Source: Coenobita brevimanus (Eukaryota > Arthropoda > Malacostraca > Decapoda > Coenobitidae). Taken from it: 64,000 bases of DNA. The position numbers and the translations under genes were made by a program. The notes beneath the pieces are model-generated. The model saw only the letters and a program-made list of their open reading frames with translations. It ran no database searches and was not told where the DNA came from. Shown here one piece after another: positions 9,613 to 19,789 of this stretch (position 1 is the first letter of the stretch; every line of letters begins with the position of its first letter). The stretch lies in assembly GCA_032717465.1 (NCBI GenBank), contig CM064732.1, positions 38,102,888-38,166,887 on the forward strand, read 5' to 3'.

Positions 9613-11387
9613 AGTGTAAAGTGGAGGGACTGTAAGAAAATGTTCTGGAGAGAAGTGAAAAGAGTAAGACAGGGTGGAAGTGAAGTTAGCAGGGGAGTGA
9701 AAGATAAAAATGGTAGATTACTAGTGGAGAAGGGAGAAAAAGTGAGCAGATGGAGAGAACACTTTAAGGAATTGTTGAACGTGGAGGATGGAAGTAATGC
9801 GAGTATAAGTGGCTGGGGAATGGCTGGGAGAAGGAGGGAGGTGAGAAGACAGGAAGAAATCAGTAGGATGGAAGTTGTGGAAGCAATGAAGAAAGTTAAA
9901 TCGGGGAAAGCCCCAGGAATTGATGGAGTGTGTGGTGAAATGCTGAAGCATGGGGGAGAGATAGTAGTAGAATGGATGTGGAAGATGTGCAGATTGGCCT
10001 GGGAGGAAGGTAGAGTCCCGGAGGATTGGAAGTCAGGTATAATTATTCCCTTGTACAAAGGAAAAGGGGAAAAAGAAGTGTGTGGTAATCATAGGGGCAT
10101 TTGTCTTCTTAGTATAATAGGAAAAGTGTATGGTAGGTTACTTATAGACAGAGTTAGAGAAAGAACAGAGAAATTAGTTGGAGAAGAACACGGAGGCTTT
10201 AGTAAGGGGAAGAGGTTGTGTAGATCAGATATTCATTCTTAGATCTTTAGTGGAAAAGTTTCTAGAGAAGGGAAAGATGTTGTATGCGGCTTTCATGGAT
10301 TTGGAGAAAGCATATGACAGGGTGGATAGACAAGGATTGTGGAAAGTGTTAAGAATATATGGAGTAGATGGGAAGTTGTTGAATGCTGTGAAGAGTATGT
10401 ACGATGGTGCGAAGGCTGCAGTGCGTGTGGATGGTGAACTAAGTGAATTTTTCTCTGTGAAAGTTGGTTTGAAACAGGGATGTGTCATGTCTCCATGGTT
10501 GTTCAATCTGTACATGGATGGGGTAATAAAGAGGTACAAGGTAGGGTAGTGGATGTTGGAGTGGCCCTGGTGAGAGAGGATAGTGTTTGGAAACTCCCTG
10601 TACTGTTGTTTGCAGATGATACTGTGTTGTTGAGTGAAGACGAAGGGGAGCTGCAAGGCTTGGTGGATGAGTTTGAGAGAGTGTGTAAGAAACGGAACCT
10701 AAAGGTGAATGTAGGGAAGAGTAAAGTGATGGTCTTTGAGAGAGGTGAAGTCAGTGAATGTACAGCGAGGTTGGATGGTGAGGAATTGGAAAATGTGAGT
10801 ACGTTTAAGTATTTGGGTAGTGTGATGAGTAAGGATGGAGGTTTGGAGGGTGAAGTGCTTGAAAGGGTACAGCAGGGAAGAAAGGTTGCTGGTTCCTTAA
10901 AAGCAGTGATAAGAAACAGGGAAGTGAGCATGGAAGTAAAAAGTTACTACATGACAGTATTGTGATACCAACTCTAACGTACGGAAGTGAAGCTTGGACA
11001 TTGTTGGAAGGACACAAGTCAAGAGTGAGAGCAGTGGAAATGAGTTATTTAAGAGGAGCCTGTGGAGTCACGTGGAGAGACAGGCTGACGAATGAGGATA
11101 TAAAGGAGCGTTGTGGTGTGGATGTGGATGTGATAGGAAGCGTTGTGAGGAACACACTGAGGTGGTTTGGCCATGTGGAGAGGATGGAGGGTGAAAGATT
11201 GACGAAGAGAGTGTATGTGAGTGAGGTGGAGGGTGGAAGAGGGAGGGGGAGACCGAGGATGAGATGGAGGGATGGGGTGGAGAGGTATATGAGAGAGGGG
11301 GGTGGGAGTTGGGAGCAGGGCAGTGAAATGGCGGGGGACAGGGCGACTTGGAGGCAATTTGTTTGTGGCCACCCCAAACGGGATTGA
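9613..11387 (+). pseudogene. RTE2b reverse transcriptase, frameshifted
   Basis: Four overlapping frame segments rebuild one RTE2 RT: to about 10240, 10178-10549, 10480-10965 and 10962-11387, meaning three single-base slips near 10205, 10535 and 10945. Recognisable blocks include GKAPGIDGVCGEMLKHGGE, IIPLYKGKGEKEVCGNHRG, MDLEKAYDRVDRQGLWKV, LKQGCVMSPWLFNLYMDG, LLFADDTVLLSEDEGE, YLGSVMSKDGGLEGEV, LTYGSEAWTL and LRWFGHVERMEGE, ending CGHPKRD. It differs consistently from RTE1 (MKKVKSGK versus MKKIKLGK), supporting two subfamilies. Confidence 0.85.
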
Positions 11388-11411
11388 GGCGTCTGGCAAT
11401 AGATAGATAGA
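9613..11411 (+). mobile_element. RTE2b, 5'-truncated RTE2 element inserted in RTE1b
   Basis: A plus-strand element whose 3' end reads GGATTGAGGCGTCTGGCAAT followed by (ATAG)n at 11398-11411. RTE1b sequence stops at ...CCTAATCTTCT (9612) and resumes at TCTCAACCACATCC (about 11412), so a 3-4 bp TCT/TTCT duplication flanks it. The copy begins inside the RT linker; the endonuclease is missing. Confidence 0.85.
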
Positions 11412-14173
11412 TTCTCAACCACATCCACATCTACCCCACAACGTTCCTTCACTTCTTCATTCGTCAACCTGTCCTTCCACGTCACTCCACATGCTCCTCT
11501 CAAGTAACTCATTTCCACTGCTCTCACTCTTGACTTGTTCCCCTCTTGCAAGGTCCACGCCTCGCTTCCATACGTCAGGGTAGGGATCACAATACCATCA
11601 TGCAGTGACTTCTTAACTTCCATACTCACCTCCCTATTTCTCATCACTGCTTTCAGTGTACCAACAACCTTCCTTCCCTGCTGTACCCTTTCACGTACTT
11701 CATCCCCCAAAGTTCCATCCTTACTCATCACACTACCCAAGTACTTGAATGCACTCACATTCTCCATATCCTCACCATCCAACCTCACTGCACACTCTGT
11801 GACTTCATTCCTCTCAAACACCATAACTTTACTTTTGTTTACATTAACATTCAGCTTCCTCCTCCTACACACTGTCCCAATTTCATTCACCAAACCTTGC
11901 AACTCCCATTCATCTTCACTCAACAATACTGTATCATCAGCAAACAGCAACACCGGAAGCTTCCAAATCTCACCCTCATTCATTAGGGCTAGCCGCACAT
12001 CCACTGCCCTACCTTGCACCTCCTTTACAACCACATCCATATATATATTAAACAGCCATGGAGACATCACACACCCCTATTTCAGTCCCACATTGAGATC
12101 AAAGAACTCACTCAGCTCACCATCCACTCGCACCGTAGCCCTAGCTCCCTCGTACATACTCTTCACAGCACTCAACAACTTCCCCTCCACTCCATATAGT
12201 CTTAATACCTTCCACATACCTTGCCTATCTGTTCTGTCATAAGCTTTCTCCAAGTCCATGAAAGCAGCATACACTTTCCTTCCCTTCTCTAGATACTTCT
12301 CCACTAAACATCTTAGAACAAATATCTGATCCACACACCCTATTCCCTTCCTAAATCCCCCTTGTTCTTCTCCAATTAGCTCCTCTGTCATATGCCTAAC
12401 CCTATCAATGAGTATTCTATCATATATTTTACCAGTCACACTAAGAAGGCAAATACCCCTATGATTACCATATACTTCTCTCTCCCCTTTTCCTTTGTAC
12501 AGAGGAACAATTATACCTGATTTCCAGTCCTCTGGAACCCTTCCCTCTTCCCAAGCCAATCTACACAACTTCCATATCCACTCCACAACAATCTCACCCC
12601 CATACCTAAGCATTTCACCACACACTCCATCAATTCCTTTGGCCTTTCCCAGCTTAATCTTCTTCATCGCTTCCACTACTTCCGCCCTACTGATCTCTTC
12701 CTCCCTCCTCTCATCTCTTCTTCTCCCAGCCATTCCCCAACCACTTATACTCACACTGCTCTCACTCTCTACATTCAACAAATCCTCAAAGTGCTCCTTC
12801 CATCTCCTCAATTTCTCTCTCTTCTCCACCAACAATCTATTATTCCTATCTTTCACTCCCCTACTATTTCCCCTTTCACACTGCCTTACTTTCTTTACCT
12901 CCTTCCAAAACAATTTCTTACTCTCCCTCCATTTCACACTCAGATTCCTCCTAAACTCTTCATCCACTTTCTTCTTACTCTCCTTCACCAGTCCCTTAAC
13001 CTCCCTTCTCCTGCTCACATATACCTCTCTCTTCTCTCTCTCATCTTCTCCCCTACCTCTACTCGCCAACCATTCACCATATGCCTTCTTTTTTTGTTCC
13101 ACAGCTCGTTTCACCTCATCATTCCACCATGCTGTCCCTTGCACACCCTTGCATCTCCTCCTCACTCCACAAACCGCCTCACATGCTGCGCCTATCTCTT
13201 CCGTGAAAATATTACATACGTCTTCCACCCCTTCCATCTGCTCTAGCTCGTACCTTCCCAGTCTTTCTTCCACTATGCTTTTATACTCTGTCATTTTCTC
13301 ACTATCTTGCAATTTCTCCACTCTTCTCACAGGAGTTGCTTCCTTCTGTCTTCCCCTTCGTCTCCTCAACCACTTTCTTTGCATCTTTACCTTGGCCATC
13401 ACTAGGTGATGGTCCAAGACTCCATTCCCCTACCCTCTCCACACTCTTGCATCCAACACTTGTCTTCTCATTCGCTCATCCACACACACGTAGTCTATCA
13501 TTGCCTTTCGTTCAACAAGTTCACCATCCATCCTCCTCATTACTCTCCAAGTATACTGGTGGATCATCTTATGCCGAAAGTAGGTGTTGGCTATTGCCAA
13601 CCCCTTACAAGCACAGATGTCCACCAAAGCACTACCATTCCCATCTACTTCAGCTGGCACACCCCACTGACCAACCACTCCATCCACTTGTACATTCCCA
13701 ACTTTGCTATTCATGTCTCCAATCAACAGCACTCTCTCGCTCCTCTCAAACTTGTCCCTACATGCTTCCACTCTCGCCCAAAACTCATCTTTCACTCTTG
13801 CCACTCGATCCTCTGTTGGAGCATACACACATACAATCGCCCATGCTTGTATACCTACTTTCATCCTCACCCATACAATCCTTGCACCCACTGTTCCATA
13901 CTCTCTTATATTCTCCTTCCACTTCTTGCTTATCATCAGACATACTCCCTCTCTTGCCCTCTCATTTTCATTGACTCCCGCACATATACCTACACCATAT
14001 TCCCATTCTCTCACCCTTTCACCTTCCCATTTAGTTTCAGTCAATCCACATATATCCACTTTTGCATCCTCAAGCACCTGAACAATCTCTCTCTCTTTCA
14101 CTTCATCATTCACTCCTCTCACATTCCATGTTCCCACCCTCAGAATGTCCTTTGTCCGTTCCTTAGTCATCAA
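11412..14173 (-). pseudogene. RTE1b endonuclease-reverse transcriptase ORF
   Basis: Starts at ATG 14171-14173 (MMTKERTKDILRVGTWNVRG). The endonuclease has TWNVRG, LTETKWEGERV, VYAPTEDRV, LLIGDMNSKVGN, ANTYFRHKMIHQYTWR, MIDYVCVDERMRR and a DHH block, the arrangement of RTE/BovB-type endonucleases. The RT follows from about 13000 with KGIDGVCGEMLRYGGE, IVPLYKGKGE, MDLEKAYDRTDRQG and LLFADDTVLLSE. Lesions: an in-frame TAG after LDARVWRG (near 13417), a TAG after DLNVGLK (near 12074) and the RTE2b insertion at 11412. Apart from these the frame is nearly open, so the insertion is fairly young. Confidence 0.85.
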
Positions 14174-14325
14174 CGTATGGTCCGTCCGGGTCTGAGGCGC
14201 TTTATTCGCTTTTTTAGTTGGTTCTTTTTACGGGATGGGGCACTAACCCACCACCAACCCTTTTAGTCGCCTCGTACGACAAGCAGGGATACTGGGGGAG
14301 TATTCTTGAAACCCCCCTACCCCCA
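14174..14325 (-). promoter_or_regulatory. RTE1b 5' leader
   Basis: About 150 bp between the LINE-B junction and the first ATG. Read 5'->3' on the minus strand it opens with a run of G, then a matching CTCCCCC, then GTCGTACGAGGCGACTAAAA, in which GTCG and CGAC can pair. The same leader recurs beyond the gap at 36905-37055. RTE elements have internal promoters and some carry self-cleaving HDV-like ribozymes at this place; neither is demonstrated here. Confidence 0.5.
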
Positions 14326-15202
14326 AAAGCTTTCTTGAAATCTAAATAGATACTGTCCACCCATCCTTCTCTTTTCTGTATTGTGTTTGTTACTCTGTCA
14401 TAGTAGCTCAACAGATTAGTAACACATGATTTTCCTTTTCTGAAACCAAACTGTCTTTCTGTTATCATACTGTGTTCTTCTAGATGATTTACCCAAGCTT
14501 TTCTTATAAGCTTTTCTAATACCTTGCTTACAACACTGGTCAGTGATACTGGTCGGTAGTTGAGTGGATTTTGTCTATTTCCTTTCTTGAATAAGGGGAT
14601 AATATTTGCTTTCTTCCAAATATCAGGTAGTTTACCTTGACTCAAGGATTTCTTGAAAATTAAAAATAATGTTTTACTTAACTCCTTTGCACATTCTTGT
14701 AGTACCCAACATGAAATTTCATCAGGACCACTTGCTTTTCCTCTGTCTAATTTACTTAACTGCTCCTGTATTACTTTTTCTGCTATTTGTATATCTGGTA
14801 GTATGTGTGGACATGCATGTTCCATAGTCCCTTTCAAAATTTTTTTCTTTTGTAAAAACTAATTGGAAATTCTTATTTAGTGCTTCACAAATATCTTTCT
14901 CTTGCGTATAAGTGATTCCCTCGTCCATAATGGATTGTATTATATCTTTTACTTTGTTTTGCTTCTGATGTAGCTGTAAAACAGCTTTGGTTGATCACTA
15001 CGTTTATTTATTATATCCTCCTCAAACTGTTTTTGGGCTTCCCTCCTTATTCTTGTATAATCGTTTCTTGCCTGTTTGTAATTATTATACGCCCTTTCAC
15101 TATTGTGTCTTCTGTATCTATTCCACAACAAATCTCTTCTTTCTTTTGATTTTTTACATTCTGTATTGAACCATTTCTGTATTTTCTTAACTGCTTCTTT
15201 TT
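14326..15202 (-). pseudogene. LINE-B linker and reverse transcriptase, N-terminal half
   Basis: 14326-14837 encodes MKGTMEHACPHILPDIQ, KASGPDEISCWVLQECAKEL, WKKANIIPLFKKGNRQNP, NYRPVSLTSVVSKVLEKL, ERQFGFRKGKSCVTNLLS and GWVDSIYLDFKKAF, the RT blocks before the FADD motif. 14949-15200 encodes the preceding linker (KKIQKWFNTECKKSKERRDL, RREAQKQFEEDIINKRSDQ). A one-base difference in a T run at about 14843 breaks the frame here. In the second assembly copy the same run is one base shorter and the frame extends to 237 residues. Confidence 0.8.
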
Positions 15203-16440
15203 CCCTAGAGAGGTGGTGAAGTGGGCAATGAGAAAGCTTGGCTTGGAGGAGTGGCTGGTTAGGGTGGTTATGGCCATGTATGTGGGTGCTCACACCCAGG
15301 TGAGATTGAATGGAGATTTGAGTGATGAGTTTTCCATGAATGTTGGTGTGCATCAGGGGTCAGTCTTGAGTCCCATGTTGTTTATCATGGTACTTGAAGC
15401 CCTTTCACGTGACTTCCGAAACGGACTCCCGTGGGAGTTGTTGTATGCTGATGATTTGGTGTTGATTGCAGAGAATGAAAGGGAGGCGGAGGAAAGGTTT
15501 AGAAATTGGAGAGATGGTATGGGGCAAAAGGGTTTAAGGGTAAATGCAGATAAAACAAAAGTGATGATATCTAGGGTTGGTGGTGGTACTGTCAAAGACG
15601 AGGGAGAGTGGCCATGTGCAGTTTGCCACAAGGGCGTGGGAAGTAATTCCATCTTGTGCGGTGTATGTGATAAATGGGTGCATAAGAGATGTAGTGGTAT
15701 CAGAGGTAGACTGCGAGATAATGCTGATTTTATGTGTACGACATGCCGGGGAGAGCAGGTGGAGATTGTCAGACGTGAAAGGAGAGAACTTGCTGGTGAA
15801 TCTCTTGAGTGTGTGGAAGAGTTTTTTTATTTGGGAGATATGTTGTGTGCTGGAGGTGGGGCTAGAGCTAGCTCTGTGGCTAGGGTGAGAAGTGGTTGGA
15901 AGAAGTTCAGGGAGCTCTTGCCTCTCCTGACATTGAGAGGGCTCTCCCTACGTGCTAAGGGGTCTTTGTATGCAGCATGTTTTAGGAGTGTAATGCTGTA
16001 TGGCAGTGAGACCTGGGCAGTGAAGGAGGAAGATATTCGCCGGCTCAGATGTACAGAAATGACAATGATTAGGTGGATGTGCAGTGCGTCCCTGCGTCCA
16101 AGGCCTGGAGGGGCTGGGTTTACAATGGATGAGTTGAGAGGTAGGATGGGACTGGAGTGTATTGGTGTTGTGATGAGGAGAGGTAGATTGAGGTGGTTTG
16201 GACATGTGGAGAGGATGGGGGATAATAATTGGGTGAGGAAGGTGAGAAGTGTTAATATTGGGGATGGGGTTATGAGGGGTAGACCTAGAAAGACATGGGA
16301 AGAGGTCATTAAGTGTGACCTTAGGGTTAAGGGACTGAACAGGGAGGCTGCAATGGATCGTGCAGCATGGAGAGCCGCCATTAGGTGACCAAGGCCGACA
16401 CATGCAAGCATGTTGGAGCCTTTAAAAACAAAACGAAAAC
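15203..16440 (+). mobile_element. PHD-RTE-1, 5'-truncated RTE-like element inserted in LINE-B
   Basis: A plus-strand insertion in the LINE-B linker between CTTTTT (15202) and GAAACGATGTTCTTC (16441). It starts inside the RT (equivalent to CCCCTAGAGAGGTGG in PHD-RTE-2 at 23018) and ends in an A-rich tail, AAAACAAAACGAAAACGAAA. The retained part is almost undamaged, so this is younger than LINE-B. Confidence 0.85.
15213..16388 (+). CDS. PHD-RTE-1 reverse transcriptase with embedded PHD-type zinc finger (partial)
   Basis: 391 residues, open throughout but lacking the endonuclease and first RT blocks. VHQGSVLSPMLF at 47-58 and LLYADDLVLI (catalytic Asp pair 80-81) are RT palm. Residues 135-178 form a C4HC3 zinc-binding pattern: C135, C138, C149, C152, H157, C160, C175, C178, with Trp155 just before the His. 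Spacing and Trp match a PHD finger, a domain that reads histone tails. After it come the RTE-type thumb and tail: CVEEFFYLGDML, MLYGSETWAVKEEDIR, LRWFGHVERMGDNNW and GRPRKTWEEVI. The ATG at 15213 is only the first Met after truncation. Function of the finger in the element is unknown; targeting to chromatin is an inference. Confidence 0.85.
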   Translation: MVKWAMRKLGLEEWLVRVVMAMYVGAHTQVRLNGDLSDEFSMNVGVHQGSVLSPMLFIMVLEALSRDFRNGLPWELLYADDLVLIAENEREAEERFRNWRDGMGQKGLRVNADKTKVMISRVGGGTVKDEGEWPCAVCHKGVGSNSILCGVCDKWVHKRCSGIRGRLRDNADFMCTTCRGEQVEIVRRERRELAGESLECVEEFFYLGDMLCAGGGARASSVARVRSGWKKFRELLPLLTLRGLSLRAKGSLYAACFRSVMLYGSETWAVKEEDIRRLRCTEMTMIRWMCSASLRPRPGGAGFTMDELRGRMGLECIGVVMRRGRLRWFGHVERMGDNNWVRKVRSVNIGDGVMRGRPRKTWEEVIKCDLRVKGLNREAAMDRAAWRAAIR

Positions 16441-17350
16441 GAAACGATGTTCTTCTGGACTCTTATTTCATAAAATTCACAGAATTTTTTATATACAGCA
16501 TTTAAATCTTGTCCTCTAAGCTCATTTTCCCAATCAACTTCTAAGAAATACTTCTTTAGTTCTTGATAATTTCCCTTTTTATAGTTTAGGCTCTTTTTGT
16601 AACTTTCATTGCTGTTAACTATGTCATATGCTATCCTGAAGTTGTAATTTAGTACTGCATGATCGCTTTTGCCAAGTGGAGGGTGATATATTAAGCTGTC
16701 AGTATCATTTTCTTGCCTAGTAAGTATTAGATCTAGCACTGAAGGTACATCGAGTCCTCTTTTTCTGGTGGTTTCCCTCACATGTTGCGTTAGGAAAAAC
16801 TCCTGCACGAGATCCAGGAGCTTTTGGTCCCAACAGCTTTCTTGGCTAATTATATCTAGAGTATTCCAATTTATATTTGTATTAAAATCTCCAGTTAGTA
16901 TAATTCTTTCTGATTTCTCTTCCATTTTATGTAGTAATGATCTTAAACTCTGAATTGTACTCTCTGCCAGGTCCTCATATTCGTCTCTTTCCCATGTGTT
17001 TGATCTGGGTGGCATGTACAAATTGGCTACAATTACTTTCCCTTCAGATGTGTTGATCCCTACTGCTGTCAGTTCTACTTGTGATGGTATATCTAGTTTT
17101 ATTTCATTGACTTTTAGATTTTTCTTAGTTAATATTATAATTCCTCCTCCTTTTTTTAAAATATCTGTCTCTTCTCCATATATTGTATTCCTCTAAGTTT
17201 AGTATGTCATTGGATATCCTTGGTGTTAATTTTGTTTCAGTTAGGCATATTATTTGTGGTTCATTTTCTCAGACATAATCATTCATCTCTAGTAATGTAG
17301 ATACCATTCCATCCACATTTGAGTACATCAATTTAATCATCTTGTTTATA
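16441..17350 (-). pseudogene. LINE-B AP-like endonuclease
   Basis: 16422-17021 is open and encodes MYMPPRSNTWERDEYEDLAE, RIILTGDFNTNINWNTLD (catalytic Asp/Asn), VPSVLDLILTRQ and LGKSDHAVLNYNF (terminal Asp-His). The last few codons run into PHD-RTE-1. The N-terminal part (about 17021-17350: ENEPQIICLTETKL, GGGIIILTKKNLK) follows after a frame slip in a T-rich run near 17155 and contains a stop. It is homologous in every block to the LINE-A endonuclease at 1211-1966. Confidence 0.8.
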
Positions 17351-17382
17351 TACTTGACATGGTTCTACTACCTTCCTCCATT

Positions 17383-17703
17383 TTATTCCATCCTGTTTGT
17401 GTACCACTTTCGTACCTGCAATCCTATTACTTTGTAAAAAAATTTGTTCTTCTCCTCTTCTGATCTTCCCTCATTTTTTGTTTTTGCTTCCTCCCTCTTC
17501 TCTTTCAGTAATTCCAGTTCCTCTTGTGTTAGGCATCTTTTTATCCATACATTTTTGAACTCCTCTTTTTCCATAAGATTCTTTTGCATTTTTTAGTATC
17601 TCCTCCACAGTGTTTACACTCTGGAAAGTCACCTTTAGAGGTCTTGTCTTGCTTTTTTCGTATATCTCTAACCTTTTGTGTTCCTCTATGTCTTTACTAC
17701 AGA

Positions 17704-17705
<2 letters not shown>
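17383..17705 (-). pseudogene. LINE-B ORF1, C-terminal remnant
   Basis: Two frame pieces: NVWIKRCLTQEELELLKEKR with a charged tail ending KVIGLQVRKWY (17383-17589), and upstream DIEEHKRLEIYEKSKTRPLK followed by VTFQSVNTVEEILKNAKE (to about 17700). They line up with the LINE-A ORF1 C-terminus (KGETRPMRVKFTSESVINEI, EEREVFKSLKEEVKEK). The coiled-coil half is gone; the element ends at the GT tract. Confidence 0.7.

Positions 17706-17708
<3 letters not shown>

Positions 17709-17740
<32 letters not shown>
17709..17740. repeat. (GT)n microsatellite
   Basis: About 16 GT units at the truncated 5' edge of LINE-B, followed by GT/CA-rich sequence to about 17780. Confidence 0.9.
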
Positions 17741-17743
<3 letters not shown>

Positions 17744-18154
17744 TGCACACATGCATCCATACATGCATGTGTGTGAGGGGGTTACATGTTGAGGTGTATG
17801 GTACATAGGACTGCTGGACCTCACAGAATGGGCTCTAAAGCATATGTTCAGAGTCAACACGTAAAAAAAAAAAAGAAAAGGTGGGTCACAAATAGGCCTG
17901 TTTCAGTTTCATGTTGATTAAAATTTTCTGTTGTTGTGTTTTGACCCCTGATGGCTCCCATTGGTTTTACATTATGTGGAATGCATCAGGGATTTTCTGT
18001 GGAGTTTCCAGCATTGGCACAGAAGTTGTTGGTTGTGAGCAAAGCAAAGTGTGGTCCAGAAACAGCTCTCATTTCAGAGTTCCTGTCCAGCAGCTATGCC
18101 AGCAACATCAGTGCGTAGCTAGTGAAACTCATCAAGTAGAACCCATAGACTATC

Positions 18155-19449
18155 GTGGCAAGAACATCTGCTATTGCCTGCGACCTGTTGAGAAGGGCAT
18201 CCGACAGCAGATCTGAGCTGCCAGGAACCCAGAAAATCAGGGGGACCGTGCGTTGGTTCAGTGTGAAGGCTGTGTGTGGTTTCATCACACGCAAGGACAC
18301 TGGTGCTGATGTTTTCCCGCACAGCCAAGTGATCATTGTTCCCAACACATGGCACCTCCAGGGCTCTCTTGGTGAGGGTGAAACAGTGGAGCTCAGTCTC
18401 TCCCAGTCTGCTACGAGTCCTGAGGCCAAGGGTGTCTCTTGGCCGGGGGGTGTTGCTGTGCAGGGCTCTGCCTGTGCACGGAGACTTCCCACCCCCCGGA
18501 GACACCGGTCCAGGGGTCTTAGGTACTCTGGGGAGATGGACACCATCACTGCGATGTGCATCGCAACGGCAAGGGCTTTTTGTGATGATGACAGGGTGGC
18601 TCTGCGCATTCTCCTCCCTCAAATCTTTGAGGAGAATGGGCTGCCTTCTCTTGCAATCCTCAAAAGCTTCGCCCGTGGCACCTGTCCCTCTACTCATTAG
18701 GAGCGTCGGCCCCAGCCACAGCAGCCAGTCCAGCTCCACACAATACCGCTGAGATGGCTACAGCTGGATGGCCCCCTCAACAGGGCAACCGCCACTACCA
18801 CTACCATTCGCATTGACCCAGCTCCGGAAATGGACATTGAACTGACCACCGAGGACACTGCCAACAAGATACATTCCCCGCCGTTGGCTGTTCAGGAGGA
18901 GCAAGTCTCTCCACTCGATCTCCAGAGTGCTCCTGATCCTGGTGAATCTCCGTCATCACTCCCTGATCATCTGTCGACGACGTGGGTGATCTTCAGCCTG
19001 CCTCTGAAGCAGGTCCATCATTTCCTATGCCACCACCATCTGCAGTCAAGAAGAAAAAGAAGAACAAGGAAAAGAAGAGGAAGGCAGCTGATTCGCCTTC
19101 TCTCCCGGCAGATCCATCTCCACATTCCGCCTCAGCTGATAGGTACCGAACCAACTCGATGATTGGCTGGAGCATTTCCAAAGTCCTTGCATGTCTTCCC
19201 CATGACATCGTCAACCACCTCGACTCTCTACAAGACCTCAATATACAGAAAATGCTCAATCGATACTTCTCTTGCAATCCACCTGCCAATTGCCCCACCG
19301 ACTTCTACCGTCGTCTCCACCTCACCCTCCAAGAAGTCTACACCTCCGAGCTCTCAGACAACCATGAATCCCGCCTCTTTAAATATATCCGTGCAGCTCC
19401 TGACCAATCAGCCACAATTAACTACATGGCCATCTGCCTTCTCTCTTAG
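18155..19449 (+). pseudogene. Cold-shock-domain ORF, candidate ORF1 of PHD-RTE-2
   Basis: The first 181 codons (18155-18700) contain a Y-box/cold-shock-like domain at residues 28-107: RGTVRWFSVKAVCGFI (RNP1 region), ADVFPHS (RNP2 region), GSLGEGETVEL, then SPEAKGVSWPGGVAVQGS, which resembles the segment just after the cold-shock domain in metazoan Y-box proteins. After a TAG (18698-18700) the same frame continues to about 19000. A +1 shift then leads into a proline-rich and lysine-rich segment (KKKKKNKEKKRK) and an unrecognised ~100-residue C-terminal part (TNSMIGWSISKVLACLP to INYMAICLLS) ending at 19449. Cold-shock domains bind single-stranded RNA/DNA and act as chaperones. It lies 0.3 kb upstream of, and on the same strand as, the PHD-RTE-2 endonuclease. 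A processed Y-box pseudogene is the alternative. Confidence 0.6.
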
Positions 19450-19789
19450 AATAAAACAGCCTTCCCCACACTGACCGAACTAATGTATGGCCCGGCCTTC
19501 ACAATAAGTGAAGGAAACCTTAAAATGAATGAACTAAGAAGCTCTCATTTGAGCAGCTGGAAAGCACCTGTGTTTTCTAGAGATAAAATTACCATGTTGC
19601 TCATAGGTAACACAGACATAAGACAGTGGCATTGGAGAGGATAAACATAAACAAACAAATAAGTAGGTAGTATGGGTCCAAGATCCCATACACCTGGGAC
19701 TGTGCATGTGGGTGGGGCCTGTGGTATGTCTCTCCCTGTTATTTATGGTTACTGATTATTACAAGAAAGAAATTCAAAGCAAGCCAGAG

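Larger units (their letters stand above)
9331..14325 (-). mobile_element. RTE1b, near full-length RTE-clade element inserted in LINE-B
   Basis: The 3' end at 9331 has a (TCTA)n tail and the terminus AGCCCGACGCCCTAATCCCG. The 5' end at about 14325 is followed by resumed LINE-B coding sequence, with CAAAA on both flanks. Excluding the RTE2b insertion (9613-11411) the element is about 3.2 kb, the usual size of a full-length RTE. It has a ~150 bp 5' leader, then one EN-RT reading frame. Confidence 0.85.
8219..17708 (-). mobile_element. LINE-B (Jockey/CR1-like), interrupted by three younger insertions
   Basis: One minus-strand LINE can be traced through four pieces: 8219-9330 (RT C-terminal half), 14326-15202 (RT N-terminal half and linker), 16441-17350 (endonuclease) and 17383-17708 (ORF1 end). 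The RT junction is clean: DFKKAF at 14320-14340 continues as DTVPHQRLLWKL at 9275-9325, with CAAAA present on both sides as a probable 5 bp target duplication of the RTE1b insertion. PHD-RTE-1 splits the linker between EN and RT at 15203-16440. The right part from 13830 on is repeated across the assembly gap. Confidence 0.85.

Noticed and set aside
9376..10242. 288-codon plus-strand ORF that looks like a novel fusion protein
   Set aside because: The first 75 codons are antisense RTE1b and the rest is RTE2b sense, joined by the insertion junction; a chance chimera.
11045..12070. 341-codon minus-strand ORF ending in Pro/Ser/Leu-rich sequence
   Set aside because: RTE1b sense coding that runs through the RTE2b junction into antisense RTE2b; the tail is not a real domain.
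11535..13409. Ser/Pro/Thr-rich plus-strand ORFs of 150-300 codons (also 2367-3074, 3240-4094, 32590-33477, 54526-55320, 55591-56370)
   Set aside because: They lie exactly antisense to RTE reverse transcriptase frames; the purine-rich sense strand makes stop-poor antisense frames.
18119..18739. Minus-strand ORFs of 170-200 codons opposite the cold-shock ORF
   Set aside because: No recognisable domain; the plus strand carries a clear cold-shock domain, so these are shadows.
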